Positions 8,119 to 16,008 of a DNA stretch of 64,000 nucleotides are shown one piece after another. Position numbers and translations under genes: made by a program. The stretch lies in NCBI GenBank assembly GCA_021788625.1, contig JAJYKL010000008.1, positions 1 to 64,000 of the forward strand, read 5' to 3'. The notes beneath the pieces are model-generated. The model was not told the DNA's origin. It made no database searches and saw only the letters and a list, made by a program, of their open reading frames with translations. The stretch's first letter is position 1; every line of letters begins with the position of its first letter. The DNA is from Chloroflexota bacterium (GTDB taxonomy: Bacteria; Chloroflexota; Anaerolineae; J036; Brachytrichaceae).

Positions 8119-8532
8119 TCACTTGGCGGTAAGTGGTCTGAGCAGACCGGAGCGAACCTCAGGCCATTCCGTGTAAATCAATATACAGATAGAGATCACC
8201 ATGCTGGCGAACGTCAGGGCAATGTAGGGGGTATTTACCAACATAACGCCGTCGACGGGGAGGGTGGCGTGTGCCCACAGCAACATTAAGCGGCTGATCA
8301 GATTGAAGCCTTGCGCGAAGGACATCAAGTACCACGGCCACGTACTTTCGCTGCGCCGGATGATGATCTCCACATCAGCGACGAGAACCATGATGGCCAG
8401 CAACACGGGAAGCCACCATTCCTGTGTATTAGGTGAAAATGATGCAGCCGGGAATAATAACAAGGAGACAATCTGCAGGACCAGGATCAGGCGGATTCCA
8501 GGACGTGTGGTGATTATTCGGCGCAAGTTCAT
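8119..8532 (-). CDS. Four-TM membrane protein, unknown function
   Basis: A 137-residue protein from ATG 8532, with GGGAG 9 nt upstream; the longer in-frame start at 8661 lies inside the promoter. The sequence has four hydrophobic segments: IRLILVLQIVSLLLFPAASF, WWLPVLLAIMVLVADVEII, WYLMSFAQGFNLISRLMLLW and TPYIALTFASMVISICILIYT. The last residues (WPEVRSGLLRPLTAK) are basic and probably cytoplasmic. No family is recognised. It is divergently transcribed from the liv operon, and its promoter (8620-8648) shares an inverted repeat with the liv promoter, so a link to the transporter is possible but unproven. Confidence 0.7.
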   Translation of the reverse strand: MNLRRIITTRPGIRLILVLQIVSLLLFPAASFSPNTQEWWLPVLLAIMVLVADVEIIIRRSESTWPWYLMSFAQGFNLISRLMLLWAHATLPVDGVMLVNTPYIALTFASMVISICILIYTEWPEVRSGLLRPLTAK

Positions 8533-8619
8533 GGTATTGATCTCCCACCTATCTCTCAGATGGGGCTGTTGCAACGCTCGTGGTGATCTTGTGTGCCAGC
8601 ATGGCCGGACTGGGGAAAG

Positions 8620-8648
8620 AGTATAGGGTAGTTCATTTAGTGTGTCAA
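8620..8648 (-). promoter_or_regulatory. Near-consensus promoter of the membrane protein gene
   Basis: Minus-strand TTGACA (8648-8643), 17-nt spacer, TATACT (8625-8620). The transcript would start near 8613 and have a leader of about 80 nt. Confidence 0.7.
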
Positions 8649-8654
8649 GTTTAG

Positions 8655-8683
8655 TTGACATTTAAAATACTGAATCCTATAAT
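8655..8683 (+). promoter_or_regulatory. Perfect consensus sigma-70 promoter of the liv operon
   Basis: TTGACA (8655-8660), exactly 17 nt, TATAAT (8678-8683). This matches the full sigma-70 consensus at all 12 positions. Start of transcription is expected near 8690, leaving a leader of about 340 nt. The -35 box is one arm of the TGTCAA-N6-TTGACA repeat shared with the divergent promoter. Confidence 0.8.
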
Positions 8684-8685
8684 AC

Positions 8686-8842
8686 CGCCTACTTTGCGAC
8701 AGTATGGTCAGTTCCTGATGCCTGGCGATACGATGAATAGGCAAGTTAGCCATGTGAGTAGAGTCCTGCGATCCAGGAGGAGTAGGCGACGGGCAGAGAC
8801 GAACTTGCCATGTCCGCTCTGGAGCGTTTGCTAGAACGCTCC
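8686..8842 (+). promoter_or_regulatory. Candidate structured leader RNA of the liv operon
   Basis: CGCCTACT (8686-8693) is complementary to AGTAGGCG (8781-8788). GGCAAGTT (8740-8747) is complementary to AACTTGCC (8802-8809). These two helices interlock as a pseudoknot. A TCCTG/CAGGA hairpin (8764-8778) is nested between, and GGAGCGTT/AACGCTCC (8821-8842, 6-nt loop) follows. The start of the first block may lie just upstream of the transcription start. I do not recognise a known riboswitch class. This is a structural inference from complementarity only. Confidence 0.4.
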
Positions 8843-9033
8843 TTGTATTGCCCGAACCTTACCATGGCATAAGCTTTCCCCCACTGATACGAGGTGACAG
8901 AAGCCCATAGATGCATTTACATATTATTGTGGGATTGGGCCTCCCGAGTTACGAAGCGACCGGGATTTATAACCGGTATCATTGAACGTCAAAATCTGAC
9001 ATAGCATCTCATCATTTCGGAGGAGAAGTTACG

Positions 9034-10206
9034 ATGCGCGCATCTAAAATTATGTCCGTGTTCTTCGCCGCATCTCTCGCGCTTACCGCCTGCAGTGGTG
9101 CTTTAGGGGGTGCGCTGGGAGGTGGCGGTAATGAACTCAAGGTTGCCATACTTGCGCCTCTGACCGGTCCTGTCCCCACTTTCGGTGTGTCCACACGCGA
9201 TGGAGCGTTGCTGGCCATCGACGAATGGAACGCCAAAGGCGGAGTGAACGGCCAAAAGGTCGTTGCACAGGTTGAAGATAGTCAATGCACACCCGATCCT
9301 GCTTTGAATGCAGCCAAGAAAGTTGTGGAGCAGGACGGCATCAAATTCATTATCGGCGAAGTCTGCTCCAATGCATCTATTCCAATTTCAGACTACGCCA
9401 ATTCGAAGAAAGTTATCCAGATCAGCCCCACCTCTACGAACCCCTCAGTAACCGTTGACGCCAATGGTAAGGTGAAGGACTACATTTTCCGCGCCTGCTT
9501 CATCGACCCCTTCCAGGGGCAGGTGGGAGCCAACTTTGCTCTCCATTCCCTCAAAGCCAAGACGGCCTTCATCATGGAAGATCAGGCGAATGACTACGTT
9601 AAAGGCCTGGCGGACTATTTCGAGAAGGCGTTCGTCGCCGGGGGAGGCAAGATTGTCGGCAAGGAGAACTACACCTCCAAAGACACGGACTTCTCGGCCA
9701 TCCTGGCCAAAGTCGCCGATGCCAAACCCGATGTGATCTACCTGCCCGACTACTACAACATTGTCAACCTGGTGACCAAGCAGGCGAAAGAAAAAGGTAT
9801 CACAACGCCGTTTATGGGCGGCGATGGTTGGGACTCGCCCGACCTGGACCTGAAGTCTGCTGATGGTGGGTATTACACCAATCACTACTCAGCCGAAGAT
9901 ACACGCCCCGAAGTGCAGGCCTTCGTCAAGGCTTATGGTGCCAAGTATAAGGATGAAAAGCAGCAGCCGAAAGTTCCAGATGCGCTGGCTGCTCTGGCCT
10001 ATGACGCGACCAACATTCTTCTCACAGCCATTCAGAACGCTCACAGCACTGATCCCTCAGTGGTGAAGGATTCGTTGGCCAAGATCAGCTTCAGCGGTAT
10101 TTCGGGCAAGATCACTTACGATCAGTTCCACAACCCGGTGAAGTCGGCCACGATTCTGCAGGTGAAAGACGGCAAGGTCTCGTTCAACTCAATCGTCAAC
10201 CCATAA
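9034..10206 (+). CDS. livK: Branched-chain amino-acid ABC transporter substrate-binding lipoprotein
   Basis: A 390-residue type I periplasmic-binding protein (Leu/Ile/Val-binding family). The signal peptide MRASKIMSVFFAASLALTAC ends in a lipobox with Cys20, so it should be lipid-anchored outside the membrane. The mature part starts LKVAILAPLTGPVPTFGVSTRDGALLAIDEWNAKGGVNG and includes FIIGEVCSNASIPISDY, both typical of the family. ATG 9034 follows GGAGGAG. It heads the liv operon, before a terminator-like hairpin that probably gives it a higher transcript level than the permeases. Family members also bind amides, urea or other small solutes, so the ligand is not certain. Confidence 0.92.
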   Translation: MRASKIMSVFFAASLALTACSGALGGALGGGGNELKVAILAPLTGPVPTFGVSTRDGALLAIDEWNAKGGVNGQKVVAQVEDSQCTPDPALNAAKKVVEQDGIKFIIGEVCSNASIPISDYANSKKVIQISPTSTNPSVTVDANGKVKDYIFRACFIDPFQGQVGANFALHSLKAKTAFIMEDQANDYVKGLADYFEKAFVAGGGKIVGKENYTSKDTDFSAILAKVADAKPDVIYLPDYYNIVNLVTKQAKEKGITTPFMGGDGWDSPDLDLKSADGGYYTNHYSAEDTRPEVQAFVKAYGAKYKDEKQQPKVPDALAALAYDATNILLTAIQNAHSTDPSVVKDSLAKISFSGISGKITYDQFHNPVKSATILQVKDGKVSFNSIVNP

Positions 10207-10239
10207 GGACTCACCAACGTCTGCGCAAAGATGCAACAG

Positions 10240-10267
10240 AGGAGGGCGGAAACCATTCCGCCCTCCT
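10240..10267 (+). terminator. Intercistronic 12-bp hairpin after livK
   Basis: A 12-bp perfect stem (10240-10251 with 10256-10267) with a 4-nt loop stands 33 nt after the livK stop, followed by TTTCAC. Such hairpins partly end transcription or protect the upstream message, giving more binding protein than permease. Confidence 0.75.
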
Positions 10268-10369
10268 TTCACGATTTGGAACATGTCCTGTTTTCCCACT
10301 CTGATAACGAAACAGCATCCGGGTTGCCACGGCAACTAACCGGACCAGCCTGCTGGAGGTATTACGCCG

Positions 10370-11497
10370 ATGCAACAGGCGAATCCATCACAACCTACGC
10401 GAGTCATTGCGCGCCATCCGGGTGCGCATCTGGCCTGGATTGGCAAGGGCTTCCTGTTGCTCCTGGCGGTTCTGGCGATCATCGTTCTGGTACGCAGTTT
10501 TTTTGATAACCCACAGCTTTTTATCCAGATTGTCATCAGTGGCCTGCAACTCGGCTTCGTCTATGCGCTGATTGCCCTGGGTTATACGATGGTCTATGGC
10601 ATTGTGCGGTTGATCAACTTCGCCCATGGCGATGTTTTCATGGTCGGTGCATTTGTCAGTTATTTTGCCGTGTCGTACTTCAACCTGCACTTGTGGCCGA
10701 CGGTGGTCTTTCCTGGCATTCCTGTCGGAGTGGCCGTAGTCATCGGTTCCATCACCGTCATCCTGTTATCCATGATCGTGTGCGCCATGATGGCGGCCGT
10801 CATCGAACGGGTGGCCTACCGGCCGCTGCGCACCGCACCACGCATCACAGCCCTCATCACAGCGATAGGTGTTTCGTTTTTCCTGGAATACTTTGGCGCG
10901 CTCAACTTTGTGTTCACGGCGCGCTTTATTCCTTACCAGCGCCCGTTTAGCGTCGTCACCTGGTATATCAAAGATGGCATCCACCTGGTGGTGGCCGGTC
11001 AGGCAGCGCCCATCGGGAGTATTACGTTTTCCAATATCGCCATCATTATCATGGTGGCATCCATCCTGATGCAGGTGGCGCTGCAGTTTTTGGTGCGGCG
11101 GACCAAAACTGGTAAAGCCATGCGCGCCACGGCTTTTGACAAGCAAACGGCGCAACTTATGGGAATTAACGCCGACCAGGTCATTTCCATCACGTTCGCC
11201 ATTGGTGCGGCGCTGGCCGGTATGGGCGGTGTGCTGTATGCCATCGCCTATCCCTCAATCAATACGCTCATGGGCATATTGCCCGGTCTCAAAGCATTTG
11301 TAGCGGCCGTGCTGGGGGGCATTGGAAGCATCCCCGGCGCGTTTGTGGGAGCGCTTATCATGGGCCAGGCCGAGTCACTCACGGCAGGCTACATCTCCAC
11401 GCCCATGCGTGACGCGATCGCTTTCTCCATTCTCATCATCGTTCTGCTGGTGCGGCCCACCGGCATCTTCGGTGAGCCTGAGGGCGAAAAGGCGTAG
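10370..11497 (+). CDS. livH: Branched-chain amino-acid ABC transporter permease
   Basis: A 375-residue inner-membrane permease of the LivH type. After a hydrophilic start and one extra N-terminal helix (GFLLLLAVLAIIVLVRSFF), it has QIVISGLQLGFVYALIALGYTMVYGIVRLINFAHGD, the characteristic LivH N-terminus, and RTKTGKAMRATAFDKQTAQLMGINADQVI, the cytoplasmic loop that docks on the ATPase. The C-terminus has FVAAVLGGIGSIPGAFVGALIMG. E. coli LivH is about 308 residues, so the extra N-terminal helix is notable. The stop at 11497 is followed 12 nt later by livM with a GGAGG site between. Confidence 0.93.
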   Translation: MQQANPSQPTRVIARHPGAHLAWIGKGFLLLLAVLAIIVLVRSFFDNPQLFIQIVISGLQLGFVYALIALGYTMVYGIVRLINFAHGDVFMVGAFVSYFAVSYFNLHLWPTVVFPGIPVGVAVVIGSITVILLSMIVCAMMAAVIERVAYRPLRTAPRITALITAIGVSFFLEYFGALNFVFTARFIPYQRPFSVVTWYIKDGIHLVVAGQAAPIGSITFSNIAIIIMVASILMQVALQFLVRRTKTGKAMRATAFDKQTAQLMGINADQVISITFAIGAALAGMGGVLYAIAYPSINTLMGILPGLKAFVAAVLGGIGSIPGAFVGALIMGQAESLTAGYISTPMRDAIAFSILIIVLLVRPTGIFGEPEGEKA

Positions 11498-11509
11498 GAG
11501 GAAGCCGTC

Positions 11510-12898
11510 ATGGAGATGAATCCTTTCTCATTGGTGATCAGCATCGTCAAGATTGTGGCGGTACTGGCCTGGTTGTATGGTCTGCTGCGTGTGATGGGCC
11601 ATGCGTCCAAGTGGGTGAAAATCGCCGGCATCATCGCGGCGTTCGGCATTATCCAACTCGCCATCTCCCTGCCGCTTGGCGGCGGTTTTACGATTCTCAA
11701 CGACTTCGATACGGGCCTGTTGTTCCAGGCCTGTACCATGGCCATGGTCGCGCTGGGGTTGAATCTCATCTATGGCTTCAATGGCCAGTTCAGCTTGGGC
11801 CAGTGGGGTTTCTATGGCCTGGGCGCCTATGCAGCCGCAGATATCACCTTCCGCTGGACCAGAGGCGACGCGAGTGGGTTGCTCGTCGCCGGCCTGGGCG
11901 TTATCCTGGTGGGGCTGGTCATTCTGGGTCTCAACCGTTATCTGCAGCGTTATCGCAGCCTGCCTGTACTGTCGGCGTTTACGTTATTTCTGATCGGCAC
12001 AGTGATTGCCGCGACGGTGGCACTGGTCATCGGGGCGCCACTCGGCCGAATGCTGAGTCCGTTATTCGGCACCTCGAATTCACCTGGTTTGCTAAGTAGC
12101 GACCTGGTGCTGCAGGTTGTCTTTGTCTTAGCCGTGCTCATTGCAGGTGTCTTCGCGGCAGAAGTGAGTTTCCTGTTTGGCTTACCCGTCCTTTCTCTTG
12201 GCAGCGATTACTTTGGCATCGCCACCCTGGGCTTTACCATCGTGGTGAACACGCTGATGGTCAATACTGACACGATCCTGCCTTTCCCCGAGATGAAAGG
12301 CGGCCGTGGCATGGTGGGCATACCGCAGCTCACAACCTGGTTCTGGGCGTTTGTTTTCCTGATCCTGGTCCTGGTGGTCATGCGCAACCTGATTCACTCC
12401 AGCACGGGCCGAGCTATTATGGCGGTTCGCGAAGATGAAACCGCGGCCAAAGCCATGGGCATTGATGTCGCCAGCCACAAGCTGCTGTCATTTGTCATCG
12501 GTAGTTTATTTGCCGGCATCGGCGGTGGGGTGTACGCCCATTACATTGGCTTCCTCAGTCCCGGCACCTTCGACTTCATCACCGGGTTCAATCCTCTGAT
12601 CATTATTGTGTTCGGGGGCCTGGGCAGCATGACGGGTACCCTGGTGGCGACCTTCGGCTGGATTTTCTTCCTGGAAGGTCTACTGAGGGTGGTCCTGGGC
12701 TATCTCGGCCCTGAGGCACCCACCTGGCGTTTCGTTCTGTACCCGATCACGCTCCTGCTGGTGATGCTGTTGAGACCCCAGGGCCTGCTGGGCAAGGTGG
12801 AGTGGGGCTTTTTGCATCCGCCCGCTGCAAAGCAACGCAAGCCAGAACCGCCAGCCATTCAACCAGGCCCCGTAGAAGCCACTCCGGTTGCCAGGTGA
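11510..12898 (+). CDS. livM: Branched-chain amino-acid ABC transporter permease
   Basis: A 462-residue permease of the LivM type. Signatures are TMAMVALGLNLIYGFNGQFSLGQWGFYGLGAYAAA (conserved first core), GSDYFGIATLGFTIVVNTLMVN, the coupling loop IMAVREDETAAKAMGIDVASHKLLSFVIGSLFAGIGG, and a final FGGLGSMTGTLVATFGW. The N-terminus carries two extra hydrophobic segments and the C-terminus a Pro-rich tail (KQRKPEPPAIQPG). It would pair with LivH to form the membrane channel. It lies in the same operon between livH and livG, with a 12-nt gap upstream and an 18-nt gap downstream. Confidence 0.93.
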   Translation: MEMNPFSLVISIVKIVAVLAWLYGLLRVMGHASKWVKIAGIIAAFGIIQLAISLPLGGGFTILNDFDTGLLFQACTMAMVALGLNLIYGFNGQFSLGQWGFYGLGAYAAADITFRWTRGDASGLLVAGLGVILVGLVILGLNRYLQRYRSLPVLSAFTLFLIGTVIAATVALVIGAPLGRMLSPLFGTSNSPGLLSSDLVLQVVFVLAVLIAGVFAAEVSFLFGLPVLSLGSDYFGIATLGFTIVVNTLMVNTDTILPFPEMKGGRGMVGIPQLTTWFWAFVFLILVLVVMRNLIHSSTGRAIMAVREDETAAKAMGIDVASHKLLSFVIGSLFAGIGGGVYAHYIGFLSPGTFDFITGFNPLIIIVFGGLGSMTGTLVATFGWIFFLEGLLRVVLGYLGPEAPTWRFVLYPITLLLVMLLRPQGLLGKVEWGFLHPPAAKQRKPEPPAIQPGPVEATPVAR

Positions 12899-12916
12899 AG
12901 GCAGAGGGATCAAACC

Positions 12917-13741
12917 ATGACTACCACAATAACGGCGACGGACGTGGCACACCAGGCGGAGACTGTACCGGCGCTTGAGATTCGCAAATTGGTGAAATTC
13001 TTCGGCGGGCTGCGCGCAGTTAACGACTTCGATCTGGTGGTGAAACAGGGTGAGCTGGCCGGGCTGATCGGACCCAACGGAGCCGGAAAGACCACGGTGT
13101 TTAACATGATCAGTGGGCTTTACGTTCCAAGCGGCGGCCGGATTCTTCTGGGGGGTGAAGACATCGAAGGCCTGGAACCGCACGAAATCACCCAGTTGGG
13201 AGTGGGACGCACCTTCCAAAACATTCGTCTGTTCCAGAACCTGAGCGTTTTGGATAACGTCCGCATCGCGTATCATGCGCACGCCGGATACAATTTGCTG
13301 GATGCCACCGTCCGAGCCCGCCGGTTCACCATTCAGGAACGTGAGTTGACTGAACGCGCACAGGACTTCCTGGCGATCTTTAAACTGGAGCGTGTCCAGG
13401 ACGAACTGGCCAGGAATCTACCCTATGGCGAGCAGCGCCGTGTGGAGATCGCGCGTGCGCTGGCGTCAAATCCGCGCCTGCTCCTGCTGGACGAACCCGC
13501 CGCAGGCATGAACCCGGCTGAGATTGTCACCTTAATGGACCTGGTCCACTTTGTTCGGGAGCGATTCAACCTGACCATCCTGTTGATTGAGCACCAGATG
13601 CGATTTGTGATGGGGATTTGCGAACGGATCTCGGTAATGGACTTTGGCGAGGTGATTGCACGCGGGACACCCACTGAAATTCAGGATAACCCGCGCGTGG
13701 TCGAAGCCTACCTGGGCAAAGGTGCGGTGCGTGTCGAGTGA
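12917..13741 (+). CDS. livG: Branched-chain amino-acid ABC transporter ATP-binding protein
   Basis: A 274-residue ABC ATPase of the LivG type. It has Walker A GPNGAGKT (52-59), the LivG hallmark GRTFQNIRLFQNLSVLDNV, a signature motif NLPYGEQRRVEIARAL and Walker B LLLLDEPAAGMNP, followed by the C-terminal extension typical of LivG (GTPTEIQDNPRVVEAYLG). The signature reads LPYGEQ rather than LSGGQ, as is common in LivG proteins. It works as a heterodimer with LivF on the cytoplasmic face to power uptake. The reading frame ends 7 nt before the livF start. Confidence 0.94.
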   Translation: MTTTITATDVAHQAETVPALEIRKLVKFFGGLRAVNDFDLVVKQGELAGLIGPNGAGKTTVFNMISGLYVPSGGRILLGGEDIEGLEPHEITQLGVGRTFQNIRLFQNLSVLDNVRIAYHAHAGYNLLDATVRARRFTIQERELTERAQDFLAIFKLERVQDELARNLPYGEQRRVEIARALASNPRLLLLDEPAAGMNPAEIVTLMDLVHFVRERFNLTILLIEHQMRFVMGICERISVMDFGEVIARGTPTEIQDNPRVVEAYLGKGAVRVE

Positions 13742-13748
13742 GGAATCC

Positions 13749-14462
13749 ATGCTACTTGAAGTTGAGAATCTGAACGTCTACTACGGAGCCATTCACGCGC
13801 TGCAAGGTATTTCATTTCACGTGGCCGAGGGTGAGATCGTCACACTCATCGGAGCCAACGGGGCAGGCAAGTCCACAACACTGCGTACGATTTCAGGCCT
13901 TCTGCGCTCACGCGGTGGCTCCATTCGCTTCCGTGACCAGGAGATAGGTACTGTGACACCTGAGCAGATCGTACGACTGGGCATCAGTCAGGTTCCAGAG
14001 GGGCGTAAAATCTTCGCACCTCTGACCGTGCAGGAGAACCTGGAGATGGGTGCCTACACGCGTCGCGACCCGAGTGAGATTCAGGCTACGATGCAGCGCG
14101 TCTTCGCCAGCTTCCCACGCCTGAAAGAACGCATGAACCAGCTGGGAGGAACCCTATCAGGTGGCGAGCAGCAGATGCTGGCCATGGGGCGCGGGCTGAT
14201 GAGCCGTCCCAGCCTGTTGCTGCTCGATGAACCGTCCATGGGCCTGAGCCCTATTCTGACAGAAGAAATTTTCCGAATCATCCGCGAGATCAATTCACAG
14301 GGTACCAGTATTCTCCTGGTTGAGCAGAACGCGCTTATGGCGCTGTCCGTGGCACACCGCGCCTACGTGCTCGAAACGGGTAACATTGTGGTACATGGCA
14401 CTGCCAGGGAGGTGAGTGAGAACCCGCAGGTGAAGAATGCCTACCTGGGTATAGCATCCTAG
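13749..14462 (+). CDS. livF: Branched-chain amino-acid ABC transporter ATP-binding protein
   Basis: A 237-residue ABC ATPase, the usual length for LivF. ATG 13749 is preceded by GAGGA and starts just after the livG stop; a longer in-frame start at 13656 would lie inside livG. It contains LNVYYGAIHALQGISF at the N-terminus, Walker A GANGAGKS (35-42), ISQVPEGRKIFAPLTVQENLEMGAY, signature LSGGEQQMLAMGR, Walker B LLLLDEPSMGLSP and the switch HIS region replaced by LLVEQN as in LivF proteins. It is the second ATPase of the transporter. Confidence 0.94.
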   Translation: MLLEVENLNVYYGAIHALQGISFHVAEGEIVTLIGANGAGKSTTLRTISGLLRSRGGSIRFRDQEIGTVTPEQIVRLGISQVPEGRKIFAPLTVQENLEMGAYTRRDPSEIQATMQRVFASFPRLKERMNQLGGTLSGGEQQMLAMGRGLMSRPSLLLLDEPSMGLSPILTEEIFRIIREINSQGTSILLVEQNALMALSVAHRAYVLETGNIVVHGTAREVSENPQVKNAYLGIAS

Positions 14463-14482
14463 ATGGCTGCGGGTCAGGAACT

Positions 14483-15787
14483 ATGAAACAGAAACCCATA
14501 ATAGAAGACTCGACGCTCCCGGCGGCGGTGATGAGAAGACTACTGTGCATCATGGCGGTCATTGCGCTGGTTGCCGCGGCATGTCAGAGCACTCCGGCTC
14601 CTGCGCCTGCCCCAACCGAGACGCCTGCCGGACCTACGGCGGAGCCAACGGAGGAACCTACTCCCACGGTGACGCCCATTCCGCCTGGGACCATCCTTAA
14701 AATCTACTCCAGCCTGCCGCTGACGGGTGCGCGCGCCAGCGAGGCACAGTCGGTAGTGAATGCCATCCACTTGGCTATCACCACACAAACCGAGGGCGGC
14801 ACACTGTGCAATGGCTTATTCAAGATCACCTATGAGTCGCTGAACGACGTGGCCTCTGGGCCGGACTACGATACGTTGCGCGAGGAGGCCAATGCCCGGA
14901 AAGCTGGTCAGGATGCGGATGCGATGGCCTACATCGGGCCTCTGGATTCCGGCGCAGCACGCGTGTCGATGCCGGTGCTGGATAAAGCTGGCCTGGCCAT
15001 GCTCAGCCCCGGCGCTGACTACATTGGCCTGACCAAGCCCTATGGACCCAGCGAGCCCGACTCCTATTTTTATATGGGGGTGCGCAATTTCATGCGCCTG
15101 GTCGCGCCACAGGATGTGCAGGGCGCAGACGCGGCCAGCTGGGCCAAAGCACTTGGCGCAAAGTCGGTGTTCATCATTGACGATGCGGAGCAGTTCGGCC
15201 ATGGCCCGTCGGATGCGTTTCAAAGGGCCGCACAGCAGGCTGACTTGCAGGTGATCGGCCGCAACCAGGTGGACCTGAAATCCGGTAACCTGCTGGTACT
15301 GGCAGGTCAGGCGATGCGTGCGGATGCCGTTTTTTATGGAGGCCTGGATCCACTAACCGCCGGGCAGGTGCTGGCGCAGATGCGCAAGGCGGGAGCAACT
15401 ACCAGGTTTATCGGCACGTCAGCCATTATGAGCACGGGATTCATCACCACGGCTGGCAGCGCAGCGGAAGGCGCTTACGCGGTGGCGGATGGTGTGGCGC
15501 TGGATAAACTGCCGCCAAAAGGTCAGAAGTTTGTTCAGGACTACCAGAGCCGCTATAACTCCGCTCCAGACAGTGCGGCTGTGTATGGATATGAGGCGGC
15601 GAGTGTCGTGCTGGCGGCCATGGGCAAGGTGTGCCTAAAGGATCGCACAACGCTGCTCAGCGCCATGTTCCACACCCACAATTTCGACGGCGTACTGGGC
15701 AAATGGTCGTTCGACGCCAATGGCGACATTACCCTGCCGACCCTGTTGCATTACAGGCTGCAGAATGGAGCCTGGCGCGTCCAGTAG
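14483..15787 (+). CDS. Second type I substrate-binding lipoprotein of the liv operon
   Basis: A 434-residue LivK-like periplasmic-binding protein. The Met at residue 17 (14531) is an alternative start that gives a classical signal MRRLLCIMAVIALVAAAC with lipobox Cys34. After the Cys comes a Pro/Ala/Thr/Glu linker of about 35 residues, then the binding domain (YSSLPLTGARASEAQSVVNAIHLAI, AMLSPGADYIGLT, VFIIDDAEQFGHGPSDAFQ). It is clearly diverged from the first binding protein, so it may deliver a different ligand to the same permeases. It begins 20 nt after livF and closes the operon. Confidence 0.85.
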   Translation: MKQKPIIEDSTLPAAVMRRLLCIMAVIALVAAACQSTPAPAPAPTETPAGPTAEPTEEPTPTVTPIPPGTILKIYSSLPLTGARASEAQSVVNAIHLAITTQTEGGTLCNGLFKITYESLNDVASGPDYDTLREEANARKAGQDADAMAYIGPLDSGAARVSMPVLDKAGLAMLSPGADYIGLTKPYGPSEPDSYFYMGVRNFMRLVAPQDVQGADAASWAKALGAKSVFIIDDAEQFGHGPSDAFQRAAQQADLQVIGRNQVDLKSGNLLVLAGQAMRADAVFYGGLDPLTAGQVLAQMRKAGATTRFIGTSAIMSTGFITTAGSAAEGAYAVADGVALDKLPPKGQKFVQDYQSRYNSAPDSAAVYGYEAASVVLAAMGKVCLKDRTTLLSAMFHTHNFDGVLGKWSFDANGDITLPTLLHYRLQNGAWRVQ

Positions 15788-15830
15788 TACATTTCGGATT
15801 CTTTTGACTTGTGGTAACATGAACCACAGT

Positions 15831-15904
15831 CGGGGAGTAGCGCAGTCTGGTAGCGCGCTGCGTTCGGGTCGCAGAGGTCCCGGGTTCAAATCCCGGTTCC
15901 CCGA
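15831..15904 (+). tRNA. tRNA-Pro (anticodon CGG)
   Basis: A 74-nt cloverleaf: acceptor CGGGGAG pairs with TTCCCCG (one G-T pair), D arm GCGC/GCGC, anticodon stem CTGCG/CGCAG with loop TTCGGGT giving CGG, T arm CCGGG/CCCGG with loop TTCAAAT. The discriminator base is A at 15904 and no CCA is encoded. A weak promoter, TTTCGG (15792-15797), 17 nt, TAACAT (15815-15820), lies just upstream. Confidence 0.97.
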
Positions 15905-16008
15905 TTGTGTCATTTTCGATTTTTGATGTGCAATAAGGATCGCGTTCTTCTGCCCCGCTACCATGCCAGTCAATCGAAAGTCGGAAATAAAAAATCAAAG
16001 ATCGAGAG

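Larger units (their letters stand above)
8533..9033. other. 501-bp divergent regulatory region upstream of the liv operon
   Basis: This stretch has no gene. It contains two divergent near-consensus promoters (8620-8648 minus, 8655-8683 plus), complementary blocks that could form a pseudoknotted leader (8686-8809), and an 8-bp hairpin (8821-8842). From 8843 to 9033 I see only short or imperfect stems and the livK ribosome binding site GGAGGAG just before 9034. Confidence 0.7.

Noticed and set aside
8686-9033. Known riboswitch classes (TPP, cobalamin, glycine, SAM, c-di-GMP, lysine, guanidine)
   Set aside because: I looked for their conserved cores and found none, so I report only an unclassified structured leader.
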